Positions 51,232-60,975 are shown, counted from the first letter of the stretch. The stretch: 64,000 bases of DNA from Microtetraspora fusca (GCF_001570365.1 NZ_BBYK01000059.1:80185-144184); one strand, 5' to 3'. Notes: a model not told the origin generated them from the letters alone. Program-made: numbers and translations.

Positions 51232-51915
51232 TCAGGAAGATCCGAGCAGGAAGACGTGGCTGTTCATCCCGACGTACGTGATCGTGCGGTCGTGCCGCAT
51301 GCCGATGCGCTCGGCCACCTTGAGCGAGGAGAGGTTGGAGTCGCGGATGATCGCCACGATCGGCACGCCGGGAAAGCGCTCCCGGCCGACGGCGAGGGCC
51401 GCCGCGGCCATCTCCGGGGCGTACCCGCGCCCCCAGGCGGAGGGGCGGAAGCGGTAGTAGAGGTTGAGCACCTCCTCGCCGTCCAGCTCGTGGAAGCGGA
51501 GCCCGCCGAAGCCGAGCACCTCTCCCCCGGCTCCCGGGGCCGCCTCCTCGCCCCGTCCTGACAGCATCCGGTCCCGGTTCCCGAGGTGTTCTCCGATCCC
51601 CCTCGCGTCCTCGGTTGTCCGGCGCGCCGCCGTGGCACGGGCTCGCGCGGGCGTCCCGGATTCTCCGGCGCGGGCGGCAGGGGTCTCCGCGGCCTCTTGC
51701 GGGGTTCTCGCTCGGACGGCCCAGTAGCCGATGCCCCGCTCGCGCCAGTCCGCTATCCACCCCTGCAGGCGGACCCGGCTCGCCCGCTCGTCGGCGTCGG
51801 GGCCTGAGGGGCGGTGACGACTGGTCTCGGGATCGGCGTGAACGGCGCACACCTCGGCGATGTCGCCGATCACCGGACGCCGCAACCCCAGGCGCTCGGT
51901 TCGCAGGACGACCAC
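51232..51915 (-). CDS. GNAT-family acetyltransferase (RimJ/RimL-like) with a large loop insertion
   Basis: A 227-residue N-acetyltransferase of the Acetyltransf_3 type. It opens with VLRTERLGLRRPVIGDIAEV and ends with the acetyl-CoA-binding part RFRPSAWGRGYAPEMAAAAL (Q/RxxGxG/A-type, about residues 155-174) and RDSNLSSLKVAERIGMR. Between YWAVRARTP (about residue 70) and EVLGFGGLRF (about 132) lie some 60 residues rich in Ala, Arg and Glu that ordinary members lack. GTG 51915 with AGGGGAG seven bases upstream is used. The substrate is unknown; family members modify ribosomal-protein N-termini, antibiotics or small amines. Confidence 0.8.
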   Translation of the reverse strand: MVVLRTERLGLRRPVIGDIAEVCAVHADPETSRHRPSGPDADERASRVRLQGWIADWRERGIGYWAVRARTPQEAAETPAARAGESGTPARARATAARRTTEDARGIGEHLGNRDRMLSGRGEEAAPGAGGEVLGFGGLRFHELDGEEVLNLYYRFRPSAWGRGYAPEMAAAALAVGRERFPGVPIVAIIRDSNLSSLKVAERIGMRHDRTITYVGMNSHVFLLGSS

Positions 51916-52023
51916 GCGGGCTCCCCTGTCCACCGCCGATCCGCCCGCGAGATCCGTTCCCGAAGGACCCGCCACAACACCACGATGGCCGGGCGCGCGG
52001 GCCACCGGCCCGCGCGCGCCGCG

Positions 52024-53865
52024 TCACTTCTTCGGCTTGTCCGCCGACGGTGTCTCGGTCGAGAGGGCGGCCACGAACGCCTCCTGCGGCACCTCGACGC
52101 GGCCGACCATCTTCATCCGCTTCTTGCCTTCCTTCTGCTTCTCCAGCAGCTTGCGCTTACGGCTGATGTCGCCGCCGTAGCACTTGGCGAGGACGTCCTT
52201 GCGTATGGCGCGGATGTTCTCGCGGGCGATGACGCGGGCGCCGATGGCGGCCTGGATGGGCACCTCGAACTGCTGCCGCGGGATGAGGTCCTTGAGCTTC
52301 TTGGCCATCTCGACGCCGTACGAGTAGGCCTTCTCGCGGTGGACGATCGCGCTGAAGGCGTCGACGGCCTCGCCCTGCAGGAGGATGTCGACCTTGACGA
52401 GGTCGGCGGACTGCTCGCCCAAGGGCTCGTAGTCGAGCGAGGCGTAGCCGCGCGTCTTCGACTTGAGCTGGTCGAAGAAGTCGAAGATGATCTCGCCGAG
52501 CGGCAGCGTGTAGCGGATCTCGACCCGGTCCTCCGACAGGTAGTCCATGCCCTGGAGGTTGCCGCGCCGTCCCTGGCAGAGCTCCATGATGGCGCCGATG
52601 AACTCGGAGGGCGCGAGCAGCGTGGCCTTGACCACCGGCTCGTGGATCTCGGCGATCTTGCCTTCGGGGAACTCGGACGGGTTGGTGACGGTCAGCTCAC
52701 GGCCGTCCTCCATGACCACCCGGTAGATCACGTTGGGCGCGGTGGAGATGAGCGACAGGTTGAACTCGCGCTCCAGCCGCTCGCGCACGATCTCCATGTG
52801 GAGCAGCCCGAGGAAGCCGCAGCGGAAGCCGAACCCGAGCGCGGCCGACGTCTCGGGCTCGTAGACCAGGGCGGCGTCGTTGAGGCGCAGCTTGTCGAGG
52901 GCCTCGCGCAGCTCGGGGTAGTCGTCGCCGTCGATCGGATAGAGCCCGGAGTAGACCATGGGCTTGGGGTGCTCGTAGCCGCCGAGCGCGTCGCCGGCCG
53001 ACCTGGACGCGCTGGTGACGGTGTCGCCGACGCGCGACTGGCGGACGTCCTTCACGCCGGTGATGAGGTAGCCCACCTCGCCGACGCCCAGTCCGGCGGA
53101 CGGCATGGGCTCGGGCGAGATGACGCCGATCTCCAGGAGCTCGTGCTGGGCGCCGGTGGACATCATGAGCAACCGCTCGCGCTTGGAGAGCTGGCCGTCC
53201 ACGACTCGTACGTACGTGACGACGCCGCGGTAGGTGTCGTAGACCGAGTCGAAGATCAGCGCGCGGGCGGGCGCGTCGGCGTTGCCGACGGGCGCGGGGA
53301 TGGTCTCGACGACGTGGTCGAGCAGTTCCGCGACGCCGATGCCGGTCTTGCCGGACACGCGCAGCACGTCGGACGGCTCACAGCCGATGAGACCGGCCAG
53401 CTCCTCGGCGTACTTGTCCGGCTGGGCGGCGGGCAGGTCGATCTTGTTGAGGACCGGGATGATGTGCAGGTCGGCGTTCATGGCCAGGTAGAGGTTGGCC
53501 AGCGTCTGGGCCTCGATGCCCTGGGCCGCGTCGACGAGCAGGATCGCGCCCTCGCACGCCTCCAGCGACCGGGACACCTCGTACGAGAAGTCCACGTGGC
53601 CGGGCGTGTCGATCATGTTGAGCACGTGGCCGTTCCACGGAAGCCGCACGGCCTGCGACTTGATCGTGATGCCGCGCTCTCGCTCGATGTCCATGCGGTC
53701 GAGGTACTGCGCGCGCATGGAGCGGTCGTCGACCACACCGGTGAGTTGCAGCATCCGGTCGGCGAGAGTGGACTTGCCATGGTCGATATGCGCGATGATG
53801 CAGAAGTTGCGGATCAACGCGGGGTCGGTCTGGCCAGGCTGAGTGCGCACCGGGGTCCGTTTCAA
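52024..53865 (-). CDS. lepA: translation elongation factor 4 (LepA)
   Basis: Ribosome-associated back-translocase/assembly GTPase. The 613-residue protein has the G domain ([20 protein letters not shown] at about 20-39, [43 protein letters not shown]), EF-G-like domains II, III and V, and the LepA-specific C-terminus ([20 protein letters not shown], then [26 protein letters not shown]). The longest frame starts at a TTG at 53865; a GTG at 53850 is an equally good candidate and neither has a clear Shine-Dalgarno. It is divergent from the GH18-like gene. Confidence 0.96.
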   Translation of the reverse strand: MKRTPVRTQPGQTDPALIRNFCIIAHIDHGKSTLADRMLQLTGVVDDRSMRAQYLDRMDIERERGITIKSQAVRLPWNGHVLNMIDTPGHVDFSYEVSRSLEACEGAILLVDAAQGIEAQTLANLYLAMNADLHIIPVLNKIDLPAAQPDKYAEELAGLIGCEPSDVLRVSGKTGIGVAELLDHVVETIPAPVGNADAPARALIFDSVYDTYRGVVTYVRVVDGQLSKRERLLMMSTGAQHELLEIGVISPEPMPSAGLGVGEVGYLITGVKDVRQSRVGDTVTSASRSAGDALGGYEHPKPMVYSGLYPIDGDDYPELREALDKLRLNDAALVYEPETSAALGFGFRCGFLGLLHMEIVRERLEREFNLSLISTAPNVIYRVVMEDGRELTVTNPSEFPEGKIAEIHEPVVKATLLAPSEFIGAIMELCQGRRGNLQGMDYLSEDRVEIRYTLPLGEIIFDFFDQLKSKTRGYASLDYEPLGEQSADLVKVDILLQGEAVDAFSAIVHREKAYSYGVEMAKKLKDLIPRQQFEVPIQAAIGARVIARENIRAIRKDVLAKCYGGDISRKRKLLEKQKEGKKRMKMVGRVEVPQEAFVAALSTETPSADKPKK

Positions 53866-53972
53866 CAGGGTTTGTGACTGCGAGCGACGGATCGGGCCAC
53901 ACCGTCTCCGGATCGGCCCTGTCTCCCGTCATCGACTGGCGAACCAGCCAACCTCCATGGTGGCATGTCCGG

Positions 53973-54965
53973 ATGCTTGCCTTGACCATCACCAAGCGGG
54001 TGATCAGGTGGACCGCGATCGTCCTGGCCGTCCTGCTCGGCGCCGGGCTGATCGCCGCGGCGGCGTTACGCCTGCAGTTCACCGGCTCTCCGGCCGCCTG
54101 GGCCCGGAGCACGGGCAACGACGCCGTCTGGATGGGACACGCGTGGGTGGACGGCCGCCGCACCGCCGCCGACGTCGACGCCCTGGCCGTACGGCTGGGC
54201 TCCGTCAAGGACGTGTACGTCCACAGCGGTCCGTTCTCCTACGACGGCACGCTATCTACCGACAAATACCCCAACGCCAGAAATTTCTTGAAGTGGTGGA
54301 AGGAGCGGCACCCGGGGGTGCGGGTGTCCGCCTGGCTGGGGCAGCGCCTCGACCCCGGGTTCCTCGATCTGAGCGATCCGGCGACGAGGAAGCGGGTCGT
54401 GGCCGGAGCCAAGGCGCTCGTCGATCTCGGCTACGACGGCATCCACTACGACTTCGAACCGGTGCCCGACGGCGACCCGGACTTCCTCGACGTGCTCCGC
54501 GCCACCCGCGAAGTCATCGGCTCGCGCCCGCTGTCGGTCGCCACCCAGCAGCTCGAGCCGCTGCCCGGCGCCGCGCTCCCCGCCCGCCTGGCGATCGGCC
54601 ACGAGAAGTACTGGAGCCGCGACTACTTCCGCCGGGTGACCGATCTCACCGACCAGGTCGCGATCATGACGTACGACTCCTGGACCTTCCTCCCCTCGCT
54701 CTACGGTGGCCACGTCGTACGGCAGGCCGACATCGCGCTGGACCTCGTGCCCGAGGACAAGACCCTGCTCATCGGCGCCCCGGCGTACCACGACCATGTG
54801 GGCGACTACGCGGAGAGCGTGGCGACGGCGGCGGAGGGCACCCGGCTGGCCCTGACCGACCACGGCCCCCGCGAGAAGGTGGGCCTGGCGATGTACGTCG
54901 ACTTCGCGTCCACGGAGGAGGACTGGCGAGAATACGACGCGTCCTGGGTCAGGCCGCACACCTGA
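53973..54965 (+). CDS. GH18-like (chitinase-fold) glycosidase with N-terminal membrane anchor
   Basis: A 330-residue protein. An N-terminal helix (IRWTAIVLAVLLGAGLIAAA, about residues 11-30) without a clear cleavage site suggests anchoring or secretion. The rest is a TIM barrel of the GH18 kind: VKDVYVHSGPFSYDG, RVSAWLGQRLDPGFLDL, and the active-site strand LGYDGIHYDFEPV with DGIHYDFE at 155-162. The proton-donor Glu162 is present, but the middle Asp of DxxDxDxE is His158. VAIMTYDSW and TLLIGAPAYHDH are also GH18-like. The ATG at 53973 is chosen because the hydrophobic helix follows it; no strong ribosome-binding site is seen. The substrate is unknown. Confidence 0.78.
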   Translation: MLALTITKRVIRWTAIVLAVLLGAGLIAAAALRLQFTGSPAAWARSTGNDAVWMGHAWVDGRRTAADVDALAVRLGSVKDVYVHSGPFSYDGTLSTDKYPNARNFLKWWKERHPGVRVSAWLGQRLDPGFLDLSDPATRKRVVAGAKALVDLGYDGIHYDFEPVPDGDPDFLDVLRATREVIGSRPLSVATQQLEPLPGAALPARLAIGHEKYWSRDYFRRVTDLTDQVAIMTYDSWTFLPSLYGGHVVRQADIALDLVPEDKTLLIGAPAYHDHVGDYAESVATAAEGTRLALTDHGPREKVGLAMYVDFASTEEDWREYDASWVRPHT

Positions 54966-55018
54966 CGGCGCCGGTCCGGGTTAGGATTGCGGCGCAGGTG
55001 CCCACACGTTCGCTCGAT

Positions 55019-55048
55019 TTGAGCGATATCACAGGCTGTTGGTATCCT
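55019..55048 (+). promoter_or_regulatory. promoter of rpsT
   Basis: TTGAGC (55019-55024) and TATCCT (55043-55048) are separated by 18 bases, giving a transcription start near 55055 and a leader of about 70 bases before rpsT. Confidence 0.7.
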
Positions 55049-55124
55049 GTTCAACTGCGTGTGGCGCGCCCTCTCTCGAGCCCGCGCGCCCCATCCGACC
55101 AAGACTCACACCGAGGCTTTCTTC

Positions 55125-55397
55125 GTGGCGAACATCAAGTCCCAGATCAAGCGCAACCGGCAGAACGAGAAGGCCCGGCTGCGTAACAAGGCTGTCAAGT
55201 CCTCCCTGAAGACGGCGGTCCGCAAGTTCCGCGAGACCGCTGACCAGGGCGACGTCGAGGCGACCCTGGCCGCCCTGCGCTCCGCGAGCCGTCAGCTCGA
55301 CAAGGCCGTCAGCAAGGGCGTCATCCACAAGAACCAGGCCGCCAACCGCAAGTCGGCGATCGCCAAGCGCGCCGCCGCCCTGCAGGCCGCCAAGTAG
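55125..55397 (+). CDS. rpsT: 30S ribosomal protein S20
   Basis: Primary 16S rRNA-binding protein of the small subunit. The 90-residue protein has the S20 helical consensus [57 protein letters not shown] and [17 protein letters not shown] at 55125 with GAGG eight bases upstream agrees with other actinobacterial S20 starts; an upstream frame to 55059 is just leader sequence. It has its own promoter, and two hairpins follow. holA lies farther right; in relatives rpsT and holA are neighbours, here separated by the ABC operon. Confidence 0.97.
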   Translation: MANIKSQIKRNRQNEKARLRNKAVKSSLKTAVRKFRETADQGDVEATLAALRSASRQLDKAVSKGVIHKNQAANRKSAIAKRAAALQAAK

Positions 55398-55439
55398 CCC
55401 ACTCCGTCGCCCGCTTCGTCGCGGGCACGCGGATGTGTT

Positions 55440-55470
55440 ACGCCGCATCCCCTCCCTGGGGGTGCGGCGT
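55440..55470 (+). terminator. terminator of rpsT
   Basis: ACGCCGCA-TCCCC (55440-55452) pairs with GGGGG-TGCGGCGT (55458-55470) around a 5-base loop, followed by TTCGGCGATTT. A smaller GCCCGC-N6-GCGGGC hairpin (55409-55426) precedes it. Confidence 0.8.
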
Positions 55471-55730
55471 TTCGGCGATTTCGCCGCGTTCTCGCATCCC
55501 TCGGCTCGCCCGCGCGTTTCCGCGTGCCGGCGCGTCTCCCGACCGGTAAAACCGGAAAGCCGACCGCTCCCCGCTTTCGCGCGTTCTCCCGCGTTACCGC
55601 GGTTTCCGGTCGCGCCAGGCGTATAGCAGAGAATTGCGCACGACCTAGTCGGGAAATGTCACGATTTCGATATCACATCGGGATCGCCGCCCCGCATCGA
55701 CTCCATCACCGATCTTTCTGGCGCTTCGCC

Positions 55731-55753
55731 GGTCGCCCTAAGGTGAGGCGACC
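55731..55753. promoter_or_regulatory. inverted repeat in front of the FtsX-type ABC operon
   Basis: GGTCGCC (55731-55737) and GGCGACC (55747-55753) flank CTAAGGTGA, about 33 bases before the permease ATG. It is a possible operator or -10-proximal element. Confidence 0.4.
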
Positions 55754-55785
55754 GAGAGGTTCTCCGCCGAGCCAGAGGACGGTAC

Positions 55786-58431
55786 ATGAGGGGGCGGACA
55801 CCGCTGGTATTCCGGCGCGCACTGAGCGAACCGCTCCTGTTGGCGGCGGCGTTCGGCTCGATCCTGCTCGCCACGACCACGCTGGTCGCCCTCATGACGT
55901 ACGCCGCCTCGGTGACCGACCTGGGCGTGCGGCAGGCGGTCGAGACGGCGCCGCTCACCCTCACGTCCACCACCGTCACGTCCTCGGTGAAGGCCGACGA
56001 CCACGCCCGCATCGACCGGACGGTCCGCGACGGCATCACGCGCGGGTACGCCGCGGTCCCCCACCGCGTGGTGAGCGGCGCACGCTCCGACTCGTACGCG
56101 ATGCCGGGCCAGGAGGGGCGCGAGCGGCCCGACCTGACCCGGTTCGCCACGTACGACGACCTGCGGGAGCGCGCTGATCTGGTCGCGGGCGCGTGGCCGG
56201 CCGAGAGCCCCGCCGGGACGGCGAAGACGGTGGAGGCCGCGCTCTCCCAACCCGCCGCCGAGGCGATGCGGGTGACCCCGGGCGGCGAGCTCGCGGTCGT
56301 CGGCCGGCTGGACGGCGGCACGGTCAAGGTCAAGGTCACCGGGGTCTTCCGCCTGCGCGCCTCCGACGGTGACCGGTGGGCGGGCGACGAGCTGCTCCGC
56401 AACGGCAGCCAGGTCGGCGACTACACCACGTACGGGCCGCTCGTGGTCCCCGCGACGACCTTCGTCAGCCGGTTCGCCACGAGCGTCTCGGCGACCTGGA
56501 CGGCCCTGCCCGACCTGAGCGGCCTGACCCGTGAGGATCTGCGTCCCCTGGCCGCGTCGGTCACCGGCATCGCGACCACGCTCCGGGACGGATGCGCGGG
56601 ATGCACGGTCTCCACCGGCCTTCCCGCGATGCTCACCCAGCTCGACCGGGCCGCCCTGGTCGCCCGCTCGACGATGCTGATCCCGGTGTTGCAGCTCCTG
56701 GTGCTCGCCGCGTACGCGCTGACGTTGACGGCGCGGCTGCTGTCCGACCACCGCCGGATGGAGGTGGCGCTGCTGCGGTCGCGCGGCGCGGGATCGGTAC
56801 GGCTGGCCGCGCTGGCGGGCGGCGAGGCGCTGCTGGTCGCGCTGCCCTGCGCGGTGGCCGCGCCGTACCTGGCGCCGCCCCTGCTCGCGCTGGTCGGCGG
56901 CACCGGGACGCCGCTGTGGCGGAACCCCGGCGCGACGACCTTCGCCGTCTCGGTCGCCGTGGCGCTGGCCTGCGCGGTGCTGCTCGCACTCCCCGCGGTG
57001 CGCGGGGCGCGCAGAACGTACGTCGAGGAGCAGGGGGCGCGCGGACGCGGCGACCGGCAGGGCATCCTCCAGCGGGCCGGAGCCGACCTGGCGCTGCTGG
57101 TGGTGGCGGCGCTGGCGATCTGGCAGCTCCAGCGCTACGGCGGGCCGGTGACCGAGACGACCGGCGGCGATCTGGGCATCGACCCGCTCATCGTGACCGG
57201 CCCCGCGCTCGCGCTGCTCTGCGGCGGCCTGCTGGGCCTGCGGCTGGTGCCCCTCTTCTCCCGGCTCCTTGAGCGGGCGACGACGCGGCGGCCCGGCTTC
57301 GCGGCCGCCGTCGGGGTGCGCCAGGTGAGCAGGCGGCCCGCTCGTTACTCGGGGCCTGCGCTGCTGCTGACGATGGCCGTCGCGATCGGGGCGCTGTCCC
57401 TGGCCACCTCGGCCACCTGGGGGCGGTCGCAGGACGACCAGGCCCGGCATCTGGCCGGCGCCGACCTGCGGGTGACCGCCGGGCAGGGGGACACGGCGGA
57501 CGGCTTCTCCGCGCTGCCCGGTGTCACCGCGCTCACGCCGGTCCACCGCGTACGGGCCTCCATGGGAGGCGGCGACGTCGATCTCCTCGCGGCGGACGCG
57601 GCCCGGCTGCCGGAGGTCATGCTGCTGCGTCCGGATCTGTCCGATCTGCCGCTCGCCACGCTGGCCGCACATCTCGTCCCGAACAGCCCCGCCCTGCCGG
57701 TCGTGGTCACCGACGACCTGGCCAAGGAGCGGAACCTCGTCATCGGCACGTCGCCCGTCCCGATCGACGTGGTGGGGACCGTACGAGCCATGCCGGGCAC
57801 GCCCGCGGGCGCCTCGGCCGTCCTCGCCGACCTGACCGCGCTGCGCACCGTCACCAAGGCCCCGGCCAAGGCGACGGAGTGGTGGCTGGCCGCCTCCGGC
57901 CACGACACCTCGGCCGCCGCGGCGGCGCTGGCGAAGCGGGGGGCGAGCGTGACCGAGGTGGCCGCCCTCACCCGGCAGCTCAGGGACGATCCGCTGGCGG
58001 GCGGGCTGCGGGGTGCGCTGGTTCTCGGCTTCGTCGCCGCGCTCGCTTTCGCCGTGCTGGGCTTCCTGGTGAACGCCGCCGTGTCCGCGCGCGAGCGCAG
58101 GTCGGAGTTCGCCCTGCTCGGGGCGCTCGGCGTCGGCTTCCGGCAGATGCTCGGCCTGCTCGCCGTCGAGCAGTCGTTCGTCATCGGGCTGTCGCTGGTC
58201 GGAGGCGTGCTGCTGGCGGCCGCGGTCGCGCTGGCAGTGGTGCCGTCCATCGTCCTGACCGGGCAGGCGACGGCGGTGACGCCGCCGGTGGTGCTGGACA
58301 TCCCGTGGCCGGGCGTCGCCGCGCTCGGCCTCGGGGTCGGGGCGGTGCTTCTGGCGGTCATATTCGGGCTGGCCCGCTCGCTGCACCGGCGCGGGCCCGG
58401 CGGCGTGCTGCGTTCGGGGGAGGACCGATGA
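55786..58431 (+). CDS. FtsX-like (MacB-type) ABC transporter permease, first subunit
   Basis: An 881-residue membrane protein. The N-terminal helix (LLLAAAFGSILLATTTLVAL) is followed by a large extracytoplasmic domain (about 50-275). The first FtsX block of four helices lies at about 285-480 (STMLIPVLQLLVLAAYALTL, RMEVALLRSRGAGSVRLAAL). A second extracytoplasmic domain and a final FtsX block (ALVLGFVAALAFAVLGFLVN, RSEFALLGALGVGFRQMLGL, about 748-870) follow. The motif EfaLLgalG in the coupling loop is typical of permeases that use two FtsX repeats. ATG 55786 with AGAGGA upstream. The stop overlaps the next permease (ATGA). Confidence 0.88.
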   Translation: MRGRTPLVFRRALSEPLLLAAAFGSILLATTTLVALMTYAASVTDLGVRQAVETAPLTLTSTTVTSSVKADDHARIDRTVRDGITRGYAAVPHRVVSGARSDSYAMPGQEGRERPDLTRFATYDDLRERADLVAGAWPAESPAGTAKTVEAALSQPAAEAMRVTPGGELAVVGRLDGGTVKVKVTGVFRLRASDGDRWAGDELLRNGSQVGDYTTYGPLVVPATTFVSRFATSVSATWTALPDLSGLTREDLRPLAASVTGIATTLRDGCAGCTVSTGLPAMLTQLDRAALVARSTMLIPVLQLLVLAAYALTLTARLLSDHRRMEVALLRSRGAGSVRLAALAGGEALLVALPCAVAAPYLAPPLLALVGGTGTPLWRNPGATTFAVSVAVALACAVLLALPAVRGARRTYVEEQGARGRGDRQGILQRAGADLALLVVAALAIWQLQRYGGPVTETTGGDLGIDPLIVTGPALALLCGGLLGLRLVPLFSRLLERATTRRPGFAAAVGVRQVSRRPARYSGPALLLTMAVAIGALSLATSATWGRSQDDQARHLAGADLRVTAGQGDTADGFSALPGVTALTPVHRVRASMGGGDVDLLAADAARLPEVMLLRPDLSDLPLATLAAHLVPNSPALPVVVTDDLAKERNLVIGTSPVPIDVVGTVRAMPGTPAGASAVLADLTALRTVTKAPAKATEWWLAASGHDTSAAAAALAKRGASVTEVAALTRQLRDDPLAGGLRGALVLGFVAALAFAVLGFLVNAAVSARERRSEFALLGALGVGFRQMLGLLAVEQSFVIGLSLVGGVLLAAAVALAVVPSIVLTGQATAVTPPVVLDIPWPGVAALGLGVGAVLLAVIFGLARSLHRRGPGGVLRSGEDR

Positions 58432-60944
58432 TCCGGCTGCTCGCGGCCCACCGGGGTACGGCGGCCCTGCTCGCGCTGCTCACGCTGACCGCGTCGCTGC
58501 TGGTGGCCGGGGTCCCCAGAGCACTGGAGGCGTCGCTCGACGAGAGCGCGGCGACCATGCTACGGACCTCGCCCCCGCTGACCACGGCGCTGACCGTCGT
58601 GCTGGAGAGCACCTACAGCTCCGACGTGCCGGACGGCGTCGAAAAGGTGACGCAGGCGAACGATCTCTGGCGCGCAGCGCTGCCGCCGAACGTGCGGTCC
58701 GTTCTGGACCACACCGCGAGATTCGGCTACAGGACAGCCTGGCTGCAGATCTCGGCGACGCGGCACCGTTACGTGTCTCTCGCCTGGGCCAACGACGTCG
58801 CCCCCCAGATCCGGTACGTCGCGGGCAAGGCCCCCGGCCCGAGCGACTCGCCGAAGCGGTTCGAGATCGCCCTCGCGACCGAACCCGCCGCAGCGTTCGA
58901 CCTCAAGCTCGGCGACACGATCGAGTTCGAGGGGTACCAGGGCGTGATCACCGGTCTCTGGGAGCCGCTGACCCCCGGCGGCACGTTCTGGAACTCCTAC
59001 CACTCCGGGATGTCGGAGGTCGTCAAGCGGCGCCCACCGCTCTCCGAGGAGACCGACCTGTTCATCACCGCCCTGGCCGACGGCAACGCCCTGGCGAAGG
59101 GGAAGATGGATCGGCTCTACAACTGGACCTACCAGGTGAACCCGACGGCGATCACCGCCCGCAACGCACGGGACGTGCTCGACGGGGTGGCCGACGCGGG
59201 ACGGGAGGTGGCCGGCGGCCCGCGAAGCGTCTCCGTCGCCACCGGGCTCCCCATCCAGGGCATGGGCACCTCCCTCGTCACCGGGCTCGACCAGCTCATC
59301 AAGGAATTCCTCGACCGGCTCGCCACCACCCGCGCGCTGATGGCCGTACTGCTCGGCGGCCTCGCCGTGGCCTGCTTCGGCACGATCGCACTCGCCGTAC
59401 GGCTCCTCGGCTCCCGGGCGCACGGCAGCCTCACGCTGATGCGGGCGCGCGGCGGGTCGCTGCGGCAGATCACCGTGGTCGGCGGCGGGGCGATCGCGCT
59501 CGCCGTGGCGCCCGCCGCCCTGGTGGGCGCCGGGCTCTCGCTGCTGGTGCCCGGGCCGTCCCTGCCGATCCTGCTCGCCGGTCCGGTGGCGCTGGCCGTC
59601 GCGGCGATCGCGTACGGCTGCGTCCAGACGGCGCGCGCCCACCGGCAGCCGATCGCCGAGAGCAGGGACGACGTGGTGACGCGCCGGCCGTCTCCGCGGC
59701 GGATCGCGCTGGAGGTCCTGATCGTCCTGCTCGCGGCCGGAGGCGTCCAGCTCCTGCGGACCCGCGGCCTGGGCGACGACCCGTTCATGATGGTGGTGCC
59801 ACCGCTGCTCACCGTGGCCGCCGCGCTGGTGGCGCTGCGCGTCTACCCGTTCCCGCTCCGGCTGCTGCTGCGCCTGGCCGCCCGCCGCCGGGACGCCGCG
59901 CCGTACCTGGGGGTGGCCATGGCGGCGCGGGCCGCGACGGGTGCGACCCTGCCGGTGCTGACGCTGCTGCCCGCGCTCGCGATCTGCGCGTACGGCTCCG
60001 TGACCGCCGACGGACTCGCCACCGCGCAGCGGCTCGCCGCGTGGCAGCAGGTCGGGGCTGAGATCCGGGTGCAGCGGTCGGAGGGCTTCCCCGCCGATCT
60101 GATCGAGCGGATCCGCCGTACTCCCGGGGTGGAGCAGGTCGTCCCGGCGGCGGTCGGCCAGACCAACGCCGAGGTGGGGTTCACCGGCCGCGACACCGCC
60201 GTCGTGGCGGTCGACCTGGACGCCTACCGGAAGCTGATGGCGGGCTCCCCGCTGGACATCCCCCGGCCAGCCGCGGGCGGGGCGCTCGTGTCGTCCGACC
60301 TGGCCGCGATGTCGAGCTTCGACATCACCTGGCCCGAGCGGATGACCGTACAGCCCAAGGGCAAGATCGCCTCGCTGCCCGGGGTGGACAACGCCTCCGG
60401 ACTGGCGCTCATCGTCCTCCCCGCCCAGCCGAAGTACACGAACACACTGCTGGTCAACGGCGACGCCGAGGCGGTCAGGAAGGCCGTGCCCGCGGGCACC
60501 GTGGTGCGCACCGTGGAGGACGCGCTCGCGGAGATCACCTCGGTGCCGCTCGTCTCCAGCCTGGTGACAGGGCTGCGCGTCGTCACGTTGTCCCTCGCCG
60601 CGTACGCGCTGGCCGCGGTGGCCATCATGCTGGTGTCCGGGGCGGCGGAGCGGGCCCGCGCGCTGACGCTGCTGCACGCGATCGGACTGACCCGCCGCCA
60701 GGCGAAGGGCATGACGGTCCTCGAAATCGGCCCGGTGCTCGTCCTCGCCGTTCTCGCCGGGCTCGCGCTCGGGCTCGGCCTGCCCACGCTGCTCGGGGAC
60801 GGCATCGACCTGTCCGCGTACGCCGGGCTGCCGTTCGGCGACTATCCGATCGACCCGGTCACGCCCGCCCTGCTGGCCGGCGGGGTGGCCGTCGTCGCCC
60901 TCGCGGGCGTCTACCTTGGAGGCAGCCGTGCAAAGTCTCGCTGA
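58428..60944 (+). CDS. FtsX-like ABC transporter permease, second subunit
   Basis: An 838-residue paralogue-like partner of the preceding permease. It has an N-terminal helix (ALLALLTLTASLLVAGVPRA), a first extracytoplasmic domain (about 35-285) and an FtsX helix block (ALMAVLLGGLAVACFGTIAL, GSLTLMRARGGSLRQITVVG, about 305-500). A second extracytoplasmic domain and the last FtsX repeat (LAAYALAAVAIMLVSGAAER, ARALTLLHAIGLTRRQAKGM, about 720-830) follow. Its final ten codons lie in the first copy of a 31-bp tandem duplication that also contains a duplicate of the next gene's start, so its C-terminus (YLGGSRAKSR) is probably altered from the ancestral sequence. Confidence 0.88.
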   Translation: MIRLLAAHRGTAALLALLTLTASLLVAGVPRALEASLDESAATMLRTSPPLTTALTVVLESTYSSDVPDGVEKVTQANDLWRAALPPNVRSVLDHTARFGYRTAWLQISATRHRYVSLAWANDVAPQIRYVAGKAPGPSDSPKRFEIALATEPAAAFDLKLGDTIEFEGYQGVITGLWEPLTPGGTFWNSYHSGMSEVVKRRPPLSEETDLFITALADGNALAKGKMDRLYNWTYQVNPTAITARNARDVLDGVADAGREVAGGPRSVSVATGLPIQGMGTSLVTGLDQLIKEFLDRLATTRALMAVLLGGLAVACFGTIALAVRLLGSRAHGSLTLMRARGGSLRQITVVGGGAIALAVAPAALVGAGLSLLVPGPSLPILLAGPVALAVAAIAYGCVQTARAHRQPIAESRDDVVTRRPSPRRIALEVLIVLLAAGGVQLLRTRGLGDDPFMMVVPPLLTVAAALVALRVYPFPLRLLLRLAARRRDAAPYLGVAMAARAATGATLPVLTLLPALAICAYGSVTADGLATAQRLAAWQQVGAEIRVQRSEGFPADLIERIRRTPGVEQVVPAAVGQTNAEVGFTGRDTAVVAVDLDAYRKLMAGSPLDIPRPAAGGALVSSDLAAMSSFDITWPERMTVQPKGKIASLPGVDNASGLALIVLPAQPKYTNTLLVNGDAEAVRKAVPAGTVVRTVEDALAEITSVPLVSSLVTGLRVVTLSLAAYALAAVAIMLVSGAAERARALTLLHAIGLTRRQAKGMTVLEIGPVLVLAVLAGLALGLGLPTLLGDGIDLSAYAGLPFGDYPIDPVTPALLAGGVAVVALAGVYLGGSRAKSR

Positions 60945-60975
60945 CCTGGGAGGCAGCCGTGCACAGTCTCGCTGA
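60918..60975 (+). repeat. 31-bp tandem duplication of the ABC ATPase start region
   Basis: GGAGGCAGCCGTGCA-n-AGTCTCGCTGA occurs at 60918-60944 and again at 60949-60975 with one base difference (A versus C). Each copy holds a GGAGG site and a GTG followed by an xSLAD coding start. The first copy opens a 15-residue decoy frame (VQSLADLGGSRAQSR) ending at 60975. Confidence 0.9.

Larger units (their letters stand above)
55398..55785. other. 388-bp intergenic stretch between rpsT and the ABC operon
   Basis: It contains two hairpins close to rpsT (55409-55426 and 55440-55470), a comparatively AT-rich stretch at about 55620-55690 and a GGTCGCC-N9-GGCGACC inverted repeat at 55731-55753 ahead of the ABC operon. 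No gene was recognised. Confidence 0.6.
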
